This document shows positions 27,257-36,624 of a stretch of DNA of 64,000 bases, in pieces. Below the pieces are notes generated by a model. The model was given only the letters and a program-made list of their open reading frames with translations, was not told where the DNA came from and ran no database searches. The stretch covers positions 1 through 64,000 of the forward strand of contig JALWNK010000045.1 in NCBI GenBank assembly GCA_026995935.1, in the 5' to 3' direction. Both the position numbers and the translations under genes were made by a program. Each line of letters opens with the position of its first letter. The first letter of the stretch is position 1. The stretch is from Deltaproteobacteria bacterium (GTDB lineage: Bacteria > Desulfobacterota > Dissulfuribacteria > Dissulfuribacterales > QOAL01).

Positions 27257-29923
27257 TTGACAACCAAGAACACCAGAAATAAACCCGTTACTCTTGTAAC
27301 TACCCATTTGAACGCAGACTTTGACGGTCTGGCCTCAAGCTTGGCTGCTGTCCGGCTCTACGGGGATGAAGCGGTGGTTGTTCTGCCAGGTTCCCAGGAA
27401 AAGGCGGTCAGGGACTACCTAAAGGCCCTCAAGGAAAAGGGCTCACCGCTTCTTTCCGTGTTCTCCTCCTTAAGGGAGCTTGACCTTTCCCGTCTAAGGC
27501 AGCTTGTAGTGGTGGACACCAACCAGAGGGAGCGCCTTGGCCCCCTTGGCGAAATTTTAGAAAAAAAAGACCTGAAGGTCATCATCTATGATCACCACAA
27601 AAAGGACGACTGCGACATCCACTTCAACAGGTATATCTCGGCTGAAGTCGGTGCAAACACCACGCTTCTTCTTAGAAGACTCAGAAAAAGGGGGATAAAG
27701 CCGTCAAGACAGGAGCTTGACCTGTTTCTACTTGGCATATACGAAGATACGGGCTCCTTCACCTTTACATCAACAACTGCCGAGGATCTCAGACAGGCTG
27801 CATGGCTTATTGAAAAAGGGGGCAGCCTTTCCCAGGTAACAAAGTTTCTTGGAGGAAGGTTTACTCCAGAGCACATAAGCGCACTTAATGACCTATTGGA
27901 ATCGGCCCAGACCCTCAATTTCGGTAGCATCCCGGTTACCATTGCGAGATCTTCTTCCTCCATGTACCTGGATGACTATGCGGTTCTAGTGCACGAACTC
28001 ATGGACATGGCCAGGCTTCCAGTGCTTTTTGCCCTGGCCATGATGGATGACCACGTGATAGTTGTGGCAAGAAGCAGGGACAAGAGGGTCGATGTGGGCA
28101 AAATCCTTCAGGAATTAGGTGGCGGCGGACACCCCTTTGCTGCCTCCGCCTCTTTGAAAGGCGTAACCCTTTCCGAGGCGGAAAACAGGCTGGTCTCTGC
28201 CCTTAGTGCGCACCTTGGAAAAGGACTCAAGGTGGCGGATATAATGTCAAGCCCAGTTGTATGGGTTGAGCCAGAGACCCCAATTTATGAGGTCCATGAT
28301 CTCATTGCCAAGTATGGTTTTTCCATAATTCCCGTTGCAAAAAAAGGCAGAATAAAGGGCTTTGTTACGAGAAACATAGTTGAAAAGGCCATCTACCACG
28401 GTCTTGGGGCCCAGCCCGTTTCCGAGTACATGTCCACGGAATTCAAGGTCTTTTCACCCAAGGATGATCTGTCAAAGGTTCAGCAGGCCATAGTGGAGGA
28501 TCACCAGCGTTTCATACCGGTTGTGGGAGAAGATGGCACGCTCACCGGGATAATCACCAGGACGGACCTTCTGGAGATTCTCTCATCAGACCCCACAAAG
28601 CGTCCAGAGGCCCTTATCCCACCAAGGGCCAGCAGAAGAAATATCAGGAAACTCATGGAGATGCAGCTTCCTGAAAAGGCCCTTAAACTTCTGAGGGAGG
28701 CGGGAAAGACGGCTGATGAGCTTGGCATGAATGTTTATGTGGTTGGGGGTTTTGTCCGTGACCTTCTTCTAAGACGGTCCAACTTCGACATAGACCTTGT
28801 GGTGGAGGGAGATGGAATCCGTTTAGCCAAAAGGCTTGCAGAAAAATTTTCCGCAAGGACCCGCACCCACAAAAAATTTGGAACGGCAGTCATCATCTTT
28901 CCTGACGGATCAAAGATAGACGTGGCAACTGCCAGGTGGGAGTATTACGAGTACCCTGCAGCAATGCCCACAGTGGCCCTCTCCTCCATAAAGCTCGACC
29001 TTTTTAGAAGGGATTTCACCATTAATACCCTTGCCATAAAGCTAAACTCCAAGGACTTTGGCGTCCTGATAGACTTTTTTGGAGGCCAAAGGGACTTAAA
29101 AGACGGAATCATCAGGGTCCTTCACAGCCTGAGCTTTATTGATGATCCAACCCGCATACTTCGTGCAGTGAGATTCGAGCAGAGATTCGGCTTCAAGATT
29201 GGGAAACACACCCTCAGGCTAATAAAAAACAGCCTGAAACTTGGCATTCTTGACAGGCTTTCATCAAAGAGGCTCTTCACGGAACTAAGACTCATTCTGG
29301 AAGAGCCTGACCCAAGGCCCTGTCTTCTGCGCCTTGACAGCCTCAAGGTCCTTGGAGCAATCCACCCAAGATTGTCCCTGGCAGAGCGGGAAAAAAAGCT
29401 ACTTGACTCTGTATATGATGTTCTTGCCTGGTACGAGCTCCTTTATCTAAGCAGGAAGGTGAGGAGATGGCAGGTATATCTCATGGCCCTTGTTACCAAC
29501 ATGGGCTTTAACGAGCGGCAGGAGATGGTAAGGCGTCTTGGAATCACTGGCAAGGTGCAAAGGGAGATAGTTGCAGCGCCGGAAAAGGCCAAAAGACTAA
29601 TGAACGAGCTGGAGGAAGTCTCAAGGCTAAAGGATAGCAGGATAGTGGAGCTTCTTGAAGGACAGGAGACAGAGTTTCTCCTCTACCTCATGGCCCTTTC
29701 AAAAGAACCTGTAAGACAGGCCATATCCAGATACATAACGGATCTTTCAAGGATAACACCACAAATCACAGGCACAGACTTAAAGAGGCTTGGCTTTACT
29801 CCAGGCCCCATATATCGTAAGATCCTTGATGCCGTAAAGAAGGCCAAACTTGACGGCCTTTTAAACACAAAGGAAGAAGAAATCGAGTACGTAAAGAAAA
29901 ATTTCGGAGAAAATTCCCAATGA
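27257..29923 (+). CDS. DHH-CBS-polyA polymerase/CCA-adding tRNA nucleotidyltransferase fusion
   Basis: The 888-residue protein is built of four parts. A DHH phosphoesterase domain comes first (NADFDGLAS near 16, VVDTN, and IYDHHKKDD near 110), with its DHHA1 part (ELGGGGHPFAA near 287). Two CBS domains follow (about 325-450). Then comes a class II nucleotidyltransferase head (VVGGFVRDLLL, FDIDLVVEGDG near 495-520), and last an RNA-binding helical tail. Such fusions, known in Aquificae and several Desulfobacterota, maintain the tRNA CCA end; the DHH part may be a nuclease or phosphodiesterase. The start is a TTG without a clear ribosome-binding site; the true start could be slightly different. 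It overlaps the next gene by 4 bp. Confidence 0.92.
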   Translation: MTTKNTRNKPVTLVTTHLNADFDGLASSLAAVRLYGDEAVVVLPGSQEKAVRDYLKALKEKGSPLLSVFSSLRELDLSRLRQLVVVDTNQRERLGPLGEILEKKDLKVIIYDHHKKDDCDIHFNRYISAEVGANTTLLLRRLRKRGIKPSRQELDLFLLGIYEDTGSFTFTSTTAEDLRQAAWLIEKGGSLSQVTKFLGGRFTPEHISALNDLLESAQTLNFGSIPVTIARSSSSMYLDDYAVLVHELMDMARLPVLFALAMMDDHVIVVARSRDKRVDVGKILQELGGGGHPFAASASLKGVTLSEAENRLVSALSAHLGKGLKVADIMSSPVVWVEPETPIYEVHDLIAKYGFSIIPVAKKGRIKGFVTRNIVEKAIYHGLGAQPVSEYMSTEFKVFSPKDDLSKVQQAIVEDHQRFIPVVGEDGTLTGIITRTDLLEILSSDPTKRPEALIPPRASRRNIRKLMEMQLPEKALKLLREAGKTADELGMNVYVVGGFVRDLLLRRSNFDIDLVVEGDGIRLAKRLAEKFSARTRTHKKFGTAVIIFPDGSKIDVATARWEYYEYPAAMPTVALSSIKLDLFRRDFTINTLAIKLNSKDFGVLIDFFGGQRDLKDGIIRVLHSLSFIDDPTRILRAVRFEQRFGFKIGKHTLRLIKNSLKLGILDRLSSKRLFTELRLILEEPDPRPCLLRLDSLKVLGAIHPRLSLAEREKKLLDSVYDVLAWYELLYLSRKVRRWQVYLMALVTNMGFNERQEMVRRLGITGKVQREIVAAPEKAKRLMNELEEVSRLKDSRIVELLEGQETEFLLYLMALSKEPVRQAISRYITDLSRITPQITGTDLKRLGFTPGPIYRKILDAVKKAKLDGLLNTKEEEIEYVKKNFGENSQ

Positions 29924-30567
29924 CAGATATACCATCCATGATTCAAAAGATACTCATCCTTACCCCGCCCATACTCTTTGCGGTAACTGTCCACGAGGTT
30001 GCCCACGGGCTTGCAGCATGGAAACTGGGGGACCCAACGGCAAAGGCCATGGGAAGGCTTACCCTTAATCCCATCAAGCACCTTGACCCTGTGGGAACCC
30101 TGGTCTTCTTCATTACCCAGATGATAGGCTGGGCAAAGCCCGTGCCTGTAAACCCCTTGAATTTCAAGGACCCTAAGCGGGACATGATATGGGTTGCCCT
30201 GGCAGGCCCTGTTTCCAACATAGCCCTTGCAGTTTTGAGCGCCCTTGTTCTTCGCTCCATAATCGGGCCCCTATCCGGGGCTTCAGCGTCCATGGGCTAC
30301 ATCATAAGGCCTCTTTTGTACATGGCCTTTGTCAGCATACAGATAAACATAGGCCTTGCCATATTTAACCTGATACCCGTCCCCCCCCTTGACGGCAGCA
30401 AGGTGCTTGCAGGGCTTTTGCCGAGAAACCTCATGCATCACTACGAGGCCCTTGAACGGTACGGGTTCATAATTCTCTTTGTGCTCATCTTTACAGGGGT
30501 GACAGACCGAATTATAGTCCCGCTCATCAATTACGCCAACAGACTCCTGATAGGCCCAATCATATAA
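29920..30567 (+). CDS. Site-2 protease family (M50) membrane metalloprotease
   Basis: The 215-residue protein is a short M50 zinc protease with several transmembrane segments. The zinc motif HEVAHG sits in the first helix (about 24-29), and the second motif NLIPVPPLDGSKVL carries the third ligand Asp. AMGRLTLNPIKHLDPVGTL is a standard family segment. There is no PDZ domain, which places it in the compact rhomboid-neighbour subgroup widespread in bacteria. It starts within the stop of the upstream polymerase gene (ATGA) and precedes trpS, so the run is one transcript. Confidence 0.93.
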   Translation: MTDIPSMIQKILILTPPILFAVTVHEVAHGLAAWKLGDPTAKAMGRLTLNPIKHLDPVGTLVFFITQMIGWAKPVPVNPLNFKDPKRDMIWVALAGPVSNIALAVLSALVLRSIIGPLSGASASMGYIIRPLLYMAFVSIQINIGLAIFNLIPVPPLDGSKVLAGLLPRNLMHHYEALERYGFIILFVLIFTGVTDRIIVPLINYANRLLIGPII

Positions 30568-30593
30568 CTATTGCAGAAAGGATCGTTTCAGAC

Positions 30594-31595
30594 ATGAAAA
30601 AACGCTGCTTGAGTGGTATGCGTCCATCCGGGAAACTTCACCTTGGCCACCTCCACGGTGTGCTGGAAAACTGGAAACGGCTCCAGGAGGAATACGAGTG
30701 CTTTTTCTTCGTGGCCGACTGGCACGCCCTTACCACGAACTACAAAAAGGCATGGGAGATACCTGAAAACATATCTGAAATGGTCCTAGACTGGCTGGCC
30801 GTGGGAATAGACCCTGAAAAGGCAACCCTTTTTGTCCAGTCGGACATTAAGGAGCATGCAGAGCTTCACCTGCTCCTTTCCATGATAACGCCCCTTGGCT
30901 GGCTCGAAAGAAATCCTACCTACAAGGAGCAGAAGCAACAGCTCAAGGACAAGGACATATCCACCTACGGCTTCCTGGGCTATCCTGTCCTCCAGGCTGC
31001 AGACATCATTATGTACAAGGCCAACAAGGTGCCAGTGGGCATTGACCAGCTGCCCCACGTAGAGCTCACCAGGGAGATAACAAGGAGGTTCAACTTCCTC
31101 TACCAGGAGATATTTCCCATTCCAGAGCCCCTCTTGGCGGAAACTCCCAAGCTTCCAGGCCTTGATGGCAGAAAGATGAGCAAGAGCTATGGAAACTCCA
31201 TCTTCATCTCTGACACCCCAGAAGAGGTGACAAAAAAGATAACGACCATGGTCACGGATGTTGAAAGGCCAAGAAAATCAGACCCAGGGGATCCGGAAAA
31301 AAGATGCATAGCCTTTAACCTTCACAGGCTCTACATGCCTGAAGAGCGCATTGAGGAAATAGTAAGGGAGTGTAAGGCCGCCAGGCTTGGCTGTGTTGCC
31401 TGCAAGAAAGAGCTTGCAAAGGCCGTGGTAAGATTTCTTGAGCCCATATGGGAAAGGAGACAGGAGTTTTCAAAGTCTCCGGAGATCATCCACAATATAC
31501 TTGAGGATGGGGCAAAAAAAGCCAGGAAGGAGGCCGCCAACACCATGACTCAGGTAAGGGAAGCCCTGTGGAGCCGGAATGCAAGGTCAGATTAG
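30594..31595 (+). CDS. trpS: Tryptophanyl-tRNA synthetase
   Basis: This class I synthetase of 333 residues charges tRNA-Trp. The HIGH-type motif appears as GKLHLGHLHG (about 11-20) and the KMSKS loop as RKMSKSYGN near 195. DQLPHVELTREI is a family-typical segment. Length and motif spacing are normal. The gene is part of a tight rightward run and overlaps scpA by 28 bp. Confidence 0.97.
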   Translation: MKKRCLSGMRPSGKLHLGHLHGVLENWKRLQEEYECFFFVADWHALTTNYKKAWEIPENISEMVLDWLAVGIDPEKATLFVQSDIKEHAELHLLLSMITPLGWLERNPTYKEQKQQLKDKDISTYGFLGYPVLQAADIIMYKANKVPVGIDQLPHVELTREITRRFNFLYQEIFPIPEPLLAETPKLPGLDGRKMSKSYGNSIFISDTPEEVTKKITTMVTDVERPRKSDPGDPEKRCIAFNLHRLYMPEERIEEIVRECKAARLGCVACKKELAKAVVRFLEPIWERRQEFSKSPEIIHNILEDGAKKARKEAANTMTQVREALWSRNARSD

Positions 31596-32323
31596 ACGTC
31601 TTTGAAGGCCCCCTGGATCTTCTGCTTCATCTCATTACGCGAGACCGGCTGGACATCACAGATATTCCCATCTCCCTTGTTACCAACCAGTATCTTGAAT
31701 ACCTGGAGCTTTTTCAGGCCCTGGACATAGAGGTGGCAGCAGAATACCTGCTCATGGCAGCAACCCTCATACAGATAAAGAGCAGGATGCTCCTGCCTTC
31801 TCAAAGGCCCCAGGAGATGGATGAAGAGGACCCAAGGCTTCAGATAACAGTGGCACTTCAGGAACTCAAGAAGGCAAAGGAGCTTGCAGACAGGCTTAAT
31901 GAGTGCCCAATGCTTGGCAGAGACGTCTTTTTATGCCCAGGAGAGTCTCAAAAAATCCAGGCCCAAAATATCCGGGAAGGTCTGGAAGGGGAGAAAACAG
32001 AAGCGCTAAACGTCAGTGTCTTTGAGCTTGTTGAGGCCCTAAGAAGGCTCCTAAAAGGCAAAGGCCTTCCAAGAACCATAGAGATAGAAAGGGCCAGGGT
32101 CAGGCTCTCTGAACGAATAGAAGAAATAGAGAAAATTATTATAGGTAGGGGAAAAGTGAGTTTCTTTAGCCTCTTTGACCAAGGGATGGAGCGAAGACTT
32201 GTTATTGTTACATTTCTTGCCATACTTGAGCTTTCAAAAAGAGGAATTATAAGACTTTTTCAGAAGGCCCACGATGCAGATATAGTCTTAATAAGAAGGA
32301 AGGTTTCGGCTTTAGAAGCATGA
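31568..32323 (+). CDS. scpA: Segregation and condensation protein A
   Basis: The 251-residue protein is the kleisin ScpA, which bridges the heads of SMC in the chromosome condensin complex. Its N-terminal domain has DVFEGPLDLLLHLI and DITDIPISLVTNQYLEYL, followed by AAEYLLMAATLIQIKS; the C-terminal winged helix carries FLAILELSKRGIIRLFQ. The GTG at 31568 overlaps trpS by 28 bp. The usual partner gene scpB is not adjacent; an HD hydrolase gene follows with a 4-bp overlap instead. Confidence 0.95.
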   Translation: MEPECKVRLDVFEGPLDLLLHLITRDRLDITDIPISLVTNQYLEYLELFQALDIEVAAEYLLMAATLIQIKSRMLLPSQRPQEMDEEDPRLQITVALQELKKAKELADRLNECPMLGRDVFLCPGESQKIQAQNIREGLEGEKTEALNVSVFELVEALRRLLKGKGLPRTIEIERARVRLSERIEEIEKIIIGRGKVSFFSLFDQGMERRLVIVTFLAILELSKRGIIRLFQKAHDADIVLIRRKVSALEA

Positions 32324-33126
32324 AAACGGCTCTAACTTCAAGGCCCTTTAAGAAGGAGATGATTCGTTACCAAGGCTGGTTCGGCGCCTTTTCCCGGGCC
32401 TTTTTATCTAACGCATCCAGAAAAGGCAGGGAGGCCATGGGGCTAAAGCTCGTCCACAGCCAGAGGGTGCGCCATCTGGCTCTTACCCTGGCAAGGGAGA
32501 TAGACCTTGACAATGGGGCGTTATTTCTAAGTGAGCTTTGCGGGCTTTTTCATGACATAGGAAGACTTCCCCAGTTTGAGAAATACGGGACATTTCTGGA
32601 TGCAAAGTCAGAAGACCATGCGCTTTTAGGCGTAAAGGTCCTAATGGAAAATCAGGTATTAAAGGATTTAAAGTTCGAGGAAAGACAGATGGTTCTTGAT
32701 GCCATCTATGTGCACAACAAGTTTTCCATACCGGAAAGTTTCAAGGGCCTTAAGCTTACGCTTTCAAAAATCATAAGGGATGCAGACAAGATTGACATCT
32801 GGCGTGTCTTTGACGAATTTTACAAAAAGGGCAGGGGAAGCAGTGAAATAAACCTTGGCCTTCTGCCAGGGGATGCCATCTCTTCTGAAGTAATGGAGGA
32901 TTTTTCTTCAGGCAGGATTGTCAGGCTTGAACACGTAAAGAACCAGCTTGATTTCATGATCATGCGCTTAAGCTGGCTCTTTGACATAAATTTTAAGGCA
33001 TCCCTAAGGATCATCACCCAAAGGGGCTACATTGACACCATCCTGGAAAGGCTTCCAGAAGGCAAGGAAAGACGCCTTATTTCTGGAAAGATTTCCAGGC
33101 TCTTAGAGGAGAGACTTGGCACATGA
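32320..33126 (+). CDS. HD-domain metal-dependent phosphohydrolase
   Basis: The 268-residue protein has a canonical HD domain: the first His in HSQRVRHLAL, the HD pair in GLFHDIGRLPQF, a His in SEDHALLGV and the distal DADKIDIWRVF. Members cleave nucleotides or cyclic nucleotides; the substrate is unknown here. The gene overlaps scpA by ATGA and ends overlapping the diheme cytochrome gene by 4 bp, which points to translational coupling. Confidence 0.9.
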   Translation: MKTALTSRPFKKEMIRYQGWFGAFSRAFLSNASRKGREAMGLKLVHSQRVRHLALTLAREIDLDNGALFLSELCGLFHDIGRLPQFEKYGTFLDAKSEDHALLGVKVLMENQVLKDLKFEERQMVLDAIYVHNKFSIPESFKGLKLTLSKIIRDADKIDIWRVFDEFYKKGRGSSEINLGLLPGDAISSEVMEDFSSGRIVRLEHVKNQLDFMIMRLSWLFDINFKASLRIITQRGYIDTILERLPEGKERRLISGKISRLLEERLGT

Positions 33127-33392
33127 ACAAGAAAAAGGCCTTTATCTACAACGTAATCTTCATAATCGGAACTGCAGCCCTGCTCATATTCTTGTGGATG
33201 GCACCTCCTGAGACCACTGCCAAGATACCCTATGATGAAAACCACAGGCAGTTTTTCAACATGCCAAAGAAGGAGGCGGAAAAGATGTGTTCAAAGTGCC
33301 ATGGAAAGGAGGCTGGCATGCCCCTTCCAAAGAATCATCCGCCAAAGTACAGATGCCTTTTCTGCCATAAAAAGGCCAAGCCAGGGTCTTGA
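33123..33392 (+). CDS. Small membrane-anchored diheme c-type cytochrome
   Basis: This 89-residue protein has an N-terminal transmembrane helix (about 7-26) acting as an uncleaved anchor, and a periplasmic tail with two CxxCH heme sites, CSKCH (near 56-60) and CLFCH (near 77-81). Additional His residues (HRQFF, KNHPPK) could be axial ligands. It begins in the stop of the HD hydrolase gene and ends 6 bp before speE. A small electron-transfer protein of the periplasmic face is inferred; no obvious redox partner is encoded nearby. Confidence 0.85.
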   Translation: MNKKKAFIYNVIFIIGTAALLIFLWMAPPETTAKIPYDENHRQFFNMPKKEAEKMCSKCHGKEAGMPLPKNHPPKYRCLFCHKKAKPGS

Positions 33393-33398
33393 TCTGAC

Positions 33399-34247
33399 AT
33401 GGAACTTTGGTACACGGAAAAACATACACCAGCCGCTGGTATAACGCTAAAGTGCAAAGGGACCCTCTTTTCCACAACCACCAGATACCAGCGGATAGAC
33501 GTGTTAGAGACCGAGGAATACGGCCGAATGCTTCTTCTTGACGGCCTGGTTATGACCACTGAAAGGGATGAATTCATCTACCATGAGATGCTGGTGCACC
33601 TGGCCATGCATCTTCATGAAAGGGCCGAAGAAGTCCTGGTGATTGGAGGCGGAGACGGGGGTGCCGTAAGGGAGCTTCTCCGCTACCCCTTTGTCAAAAA
33701 GGTGCTTCTTTGCGAGATAGACAGGCAGGTGGTTGAAACGTCCAAGAGGTTTTTCCCGGACATCTCCTGTGGCCTTGGGGATGAAAGGGTGGAGATCGTC
33801 TTTGAAGATGGAAGCAAAATCCTTAAAGATACTGAAAGAAAATTCGACATAATTATTGTGGACTCAACAGATCCCATTGGAGCGGCAAAGGGACTTTTTA
33901 CAGAAACGTTTTACAGCGCGTGTAAAAAGGCACTTAAGGAAGGGGGCATACTTTGTGCGCAAAGCGAATCACCCATCTATCATCTGCCCACAATGTGCGA
34001 GATGAAAAAGGCCATACTTTCTGCAGGCTTTTCCTTTGCACGCTTTTACACCGCCCCCGTACCCACCTATCCAGGCGGGTACTGGTCGTGGGTGGTGGCG
34101 GGAACTGGCACCTTTGAGATTGAAATGATAAAGCGAAACCTCCTTCCTGAAGAAGGGTACGCGGAGCTTAAATACTTTAACACCAAGCTTGGTTTGGCCT
34201 CCTTCAGTCTTCCAAACTTTCTCGAAAGGGCCGTTGGTGAACCATGA
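33399..34247 (+). CDS. speE: Spermidine synthase (polyamine aminopropyltransferase)
   Basis: At 282 residues this is a complete SpeE, transferring an aminopropyl group from decarboxylated S-adenosylmethionine to putrescine. Diagnostic segments are the N-terminal ELWYTEKHTP, LLLDGLVMTTERDEFIYHEM, the nucleotide-binding VLVIGGGDGGAVRELLRY, and the catalytic IIVDSTDPIGAA. YPGGYWSWV near the C-terminus is also typical. It overlaps the M20 peptidase gene by 4 bp. speD is not in the window. Confidence 0.95.
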   Translation: MELWYTEKHTPAAGITLKCKGTLFSTTTRYQRIDVLETEEYGRMLLLDGLVMTTERDEFIYHEMLVHLAMHLHERAEEVLVIGGGDGGAVRELLRYPFVKKVLLCEIDRQVVETSKRFFPDISCGLGDERVEIVFEDGSKILKDTERKFDIIIVDSTDPIGAAKGLFTETFYSACKKALKEGGILCAQSESPIYHLPTMCEMKKAILSAGFSFARFYTAPVPTYPGGYWSWVVAGTGTFEIEMIKRNLLPEEGYAELKYFNTKLGLASFSLPNFLERAVGEP

Positions 34248-35428
34248 AAAAAGGAAACAGAAATCAAAAAGGGTTCCTTTCAAGGGCAAAGGAGCTGTCC
34301 CAGTGGCTTTCATCAATAAGGCGCCATATCCATGAAAATCCAGAGGTGGCCTTCGAAGAGAGGGGGACGTCCAAATACGTCTGCTCAATTCTAAAGGAAC
34401 TTGGCATACCATTTAAAAACAATATAGCGCGCACGGGAATCGTTGCGGAAATAGGGGACAAACACAGCAAAAACGTCGTATGTCTCCGGGCAGATATGGA
34501 CGCACTGCCCATTCATGAAAAGACAGGGCTCGACTTTTCATCAAGAAAAGAAGGGGTCATGCACGCATGTGGGCATGACGGGCACGTGGCCATGCTCCTT
34601 GGTTGCGCAAGGCTCTTAAAGGAGCTCGGCATGGACAAGGGCCTTGTCAGGCTCCTTTTTCAGCCTGCAGAGGAGGGCAAGGGAGGCGCAAAAAGCATGG
34701 TTGAAGAGGGGTGTCTTGAAAATTGCCGTTATATATTCGGGGGCCACATAGACACCCACTTTAATGTTGGCAAGGTGGCAGTCCAGGATGGGCTTATCTG
34801 CGCCTATGCAGACAGGGTCCGCATCGAAGTACAGGGTAAGGGAGGACACGCAGCAAGACCCCATGAGGCGGCAGACGCAATAGTTGCTGCAGCGAACCTT
34901 ATTGTCATGCTGCAATCGGCCATAAACAAGAGGATAAACCCCCAGTATCCCTCCCTTGTTTCCATTGGCAGGTTTGAGGCAGGAAGCGCCCCCAATGCCA
35001 TTGCCGAAAAGGCAATACTAAAGGGCACCATGAGGACCACCTGCGAGGAGATACGAAAAGAGACCTTTGAGGCCATAGAGGCATGTGCCCAGGCAGTGGA
35101 GGCAGCCTTCAGGGTGAAAACCAGTGTCACATTTCCTGAGCACTATCCCCCGGTTATTAACAGCAAGGATGCAACCAGGATTGCAAGGCAGGCCGCACTT
35201 GAGATTGTTGGAAAGGAAGGGGTCATTCCCTACCCTATCCCAAGCCTTGGTGGAGAGGACTTTTCCTTCTACCTTGAAAAGGTCCCAGGATGTTTTGTAA
35301 GGTTTGGGGCAAGGAAAATGGGCAATGACAGTCCTGCCCACAGCTCAGGCTTTGATTTTGACGAAAAGGTGCTTCCTGTAGGTGCGGCATTTTTTGCAAG
35401 CTGTGCAATAAAGGCACTTCTGGGCTAA
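34244..35428 (+). CDS. M20-family amidohydrolase (N-acyl-amino-acid/hippurate hydrolase type)
   Basis: The 394-residue protein belongs to peptidase family M20D. Metal-binding motifs are seen as ADMDALPIHEKTGL, MHACGHDGHVAMLLG, LLFQPAEEGKGGAK with the catalytic Glu pair, and HIDTHFNVG. The dimerisation domain carries GKGGHAARPHEAADAI, and GGEDFSFYLEKVPG supplies late ligands. It probably deacylates an N-acyl amino acid or related amide in the cytoplasm; the exact substrate is unknown. It is translationally coupled to speE. Confidence 0.93.
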   Translation: MKKGNRNQKGFLSRAKELSQWLSSIRRHIHENPEVAFEERGTSKYVCSILKELGIPFKNNIARTGIVAEIGDKHSKNVVCLRADMDALPIHEKTGLDFSSRKEGVMHACGHDGHVAMLLGCARLLKELGMDKGLVRLLFQPAEEGKGGAKSMVEEGCLENCRYIFGGHIDTHFNVGKVAVQDGLICAYADRVRIEVQGKGGHAARPHEAADAIVAAANLIVMLQSAINKRINPQYPSLVSIGRFEAGSAPNAIAEKAILKGTMRTTCEEIRKETFEAIEACAQAVEAAFRVKTSVTFPEHYPPVINSKDATRIARQAALEIVGKEGVIPYPIPSLGGEDFSFYLEKVPGCFVRFGARKMGNDSPAHSSGFDFDEKVLPVGAAFFASCAIKALLG

Positions 35429-35468
35429 AGTACTTGGGCCCTAATACCAACGAGGAGATGGTACCCCT

Positions 35469-36578
35469 TTGGTTAAGCCCATTTCTTTTAAAAAGAGCAA
35501 ACAGTTCACAGTTGGAATAGAAGTCGAATTTCAACTTCTTGATGAGCAGAATCTCGGGCTTTGTTCTCGGGCCGTTGAGATTATCTCTTCCCACCCTGAT
35601 GAGCTAAAAGGTTACATAAAGCCGGAGTTTATCCAGTCAATGGTGGAGGTCAACACCAGAGTCTGCTCTACCATAAAGGAGGCAGAAGCAGACATCAGGG
35701 GCTCCATTGAGTTTCTTGAAAAGGCTGCTAAAGAGAACAGTTGCTCCATCTTTGCCTCAAGCCTTCACCCCTTCTCAAGCTATCAAGAACAGAAACTCTA
35801 CCCTGACCCGCGCTACAAGACCATCCTGAAGGAGCTTCAAATTATAGGCAAAAGGCTAATAACCCAGGGGCTTCACTGCCACATAGGGCTCGACTCCGGG
35901 GAGACGGCCATAAAGGTCTTTGACAACCTTAGGGCATTTCTTCCCATGCTCCTTGCCCTAAGCGCATCAAGCCCCTTCCTTGAGGGTAAGGATACGGGCT
36001 TTGCCTCTTTCCGCTCAAAGCTCTTTGACGCCCTGCCCCGCTCAGGCATGCCAGATTCCCTGGATTCCTGGGAGAATTACTGCAACCTTGTTGAACTGCT
36101 TAAAAAATGCGGCATAATAGAGCAGCCAAGGGACATCTGGTGGGACGTCAGGCCAAGCCCTGACTTTGGGACTATAGAGATCAGAATCTGCGACATACCT
36201 GCCAGATTCAAGCAGATCATGGCCCTTTCCGCCTTGATCCAGGCCTTGGTTGCAGCCATTTCAACGGACAGCATTTCGCTTTTTCCCATGCACATTTCTG
36301 TGATACTCAGCAACAAGTGGCAGGCAGCAAGACATGGACTTCAGGGGATATTCGTTGACCAGCAAAGATTTGAAAAGAAGATGATGAAAACCATGCTTGT
36401 TCGTCTGGTGCACGCCCTTGAGCCCGTCTTTCAAGACCTTGGCTCCTCCTCCTATCTGCCCATTTTGGAGGACATGATTCATAATGGGCCCACCAGCTCG
36501 ATTTTCAGAAGGAACGTGGAAAGACTTGGAAGCCCTGAAAAGGCCATACGGAAGTTCCAGGAAGATTTCTGGAGTTAA
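35469..36578 (+). CDS. Carboxylate-amine ligase, GCS2/YbdK family
   Basis: This 369-residue protein is of the glutamate-cysteine ligase type 2 family (YbdK), ATP-dependent ligases that can form gamma-glutamylcysteine weakly or act on unknown carboxylates and amines. Family motifs include TVGIEVEFQLLD at the start, SMVEVNTRVC, QGLHCHIGL and WWDVRPSPDFGTIEIRICD. The start is a TTG with GAGGAG about 11 bases upstream; an ATG just before it is out of frame. It is the last gene of the rightward run and is convergent with the HDOD gene. Confidence 0.9.
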   Translation: MVKPISFKKSKQFTVGIEVEFQLLDEQNLGLCSRAVEIISSHPDELKGYIKPEFIQSMVEVNTRVCSTIKEAEADIRGSIEFLEKAAKENSCSIFASSLHPFSSYQEQKLYPDPRYKTILKELQIIGKRLITQGLHCHIGLDSGETAIKVFDNLRAFLPMLLALSASSPFLEGKDTGFASFRSKLFDALPRSGMPDSLDSWENYCNLVELLKKCGIIEQPRDIWWDVRPSPDFGTIEIRICDIPARFKQIMALSALIQALVAAISTDSISLFPMHISVILSNKWQAARHGLQGIFVDQQRFEKKMMKTMLVRLVHALEPVFQDLGSSSYLPILEDMIHNGPTSSIFRRNVERLGSPEKAIRKFQEDFWS

Positions 36579-36624
36579 CCCAACTAACCTCAGTCTTTTT
36601 AAAAAGGACTTTCCAGCTCAAAAG

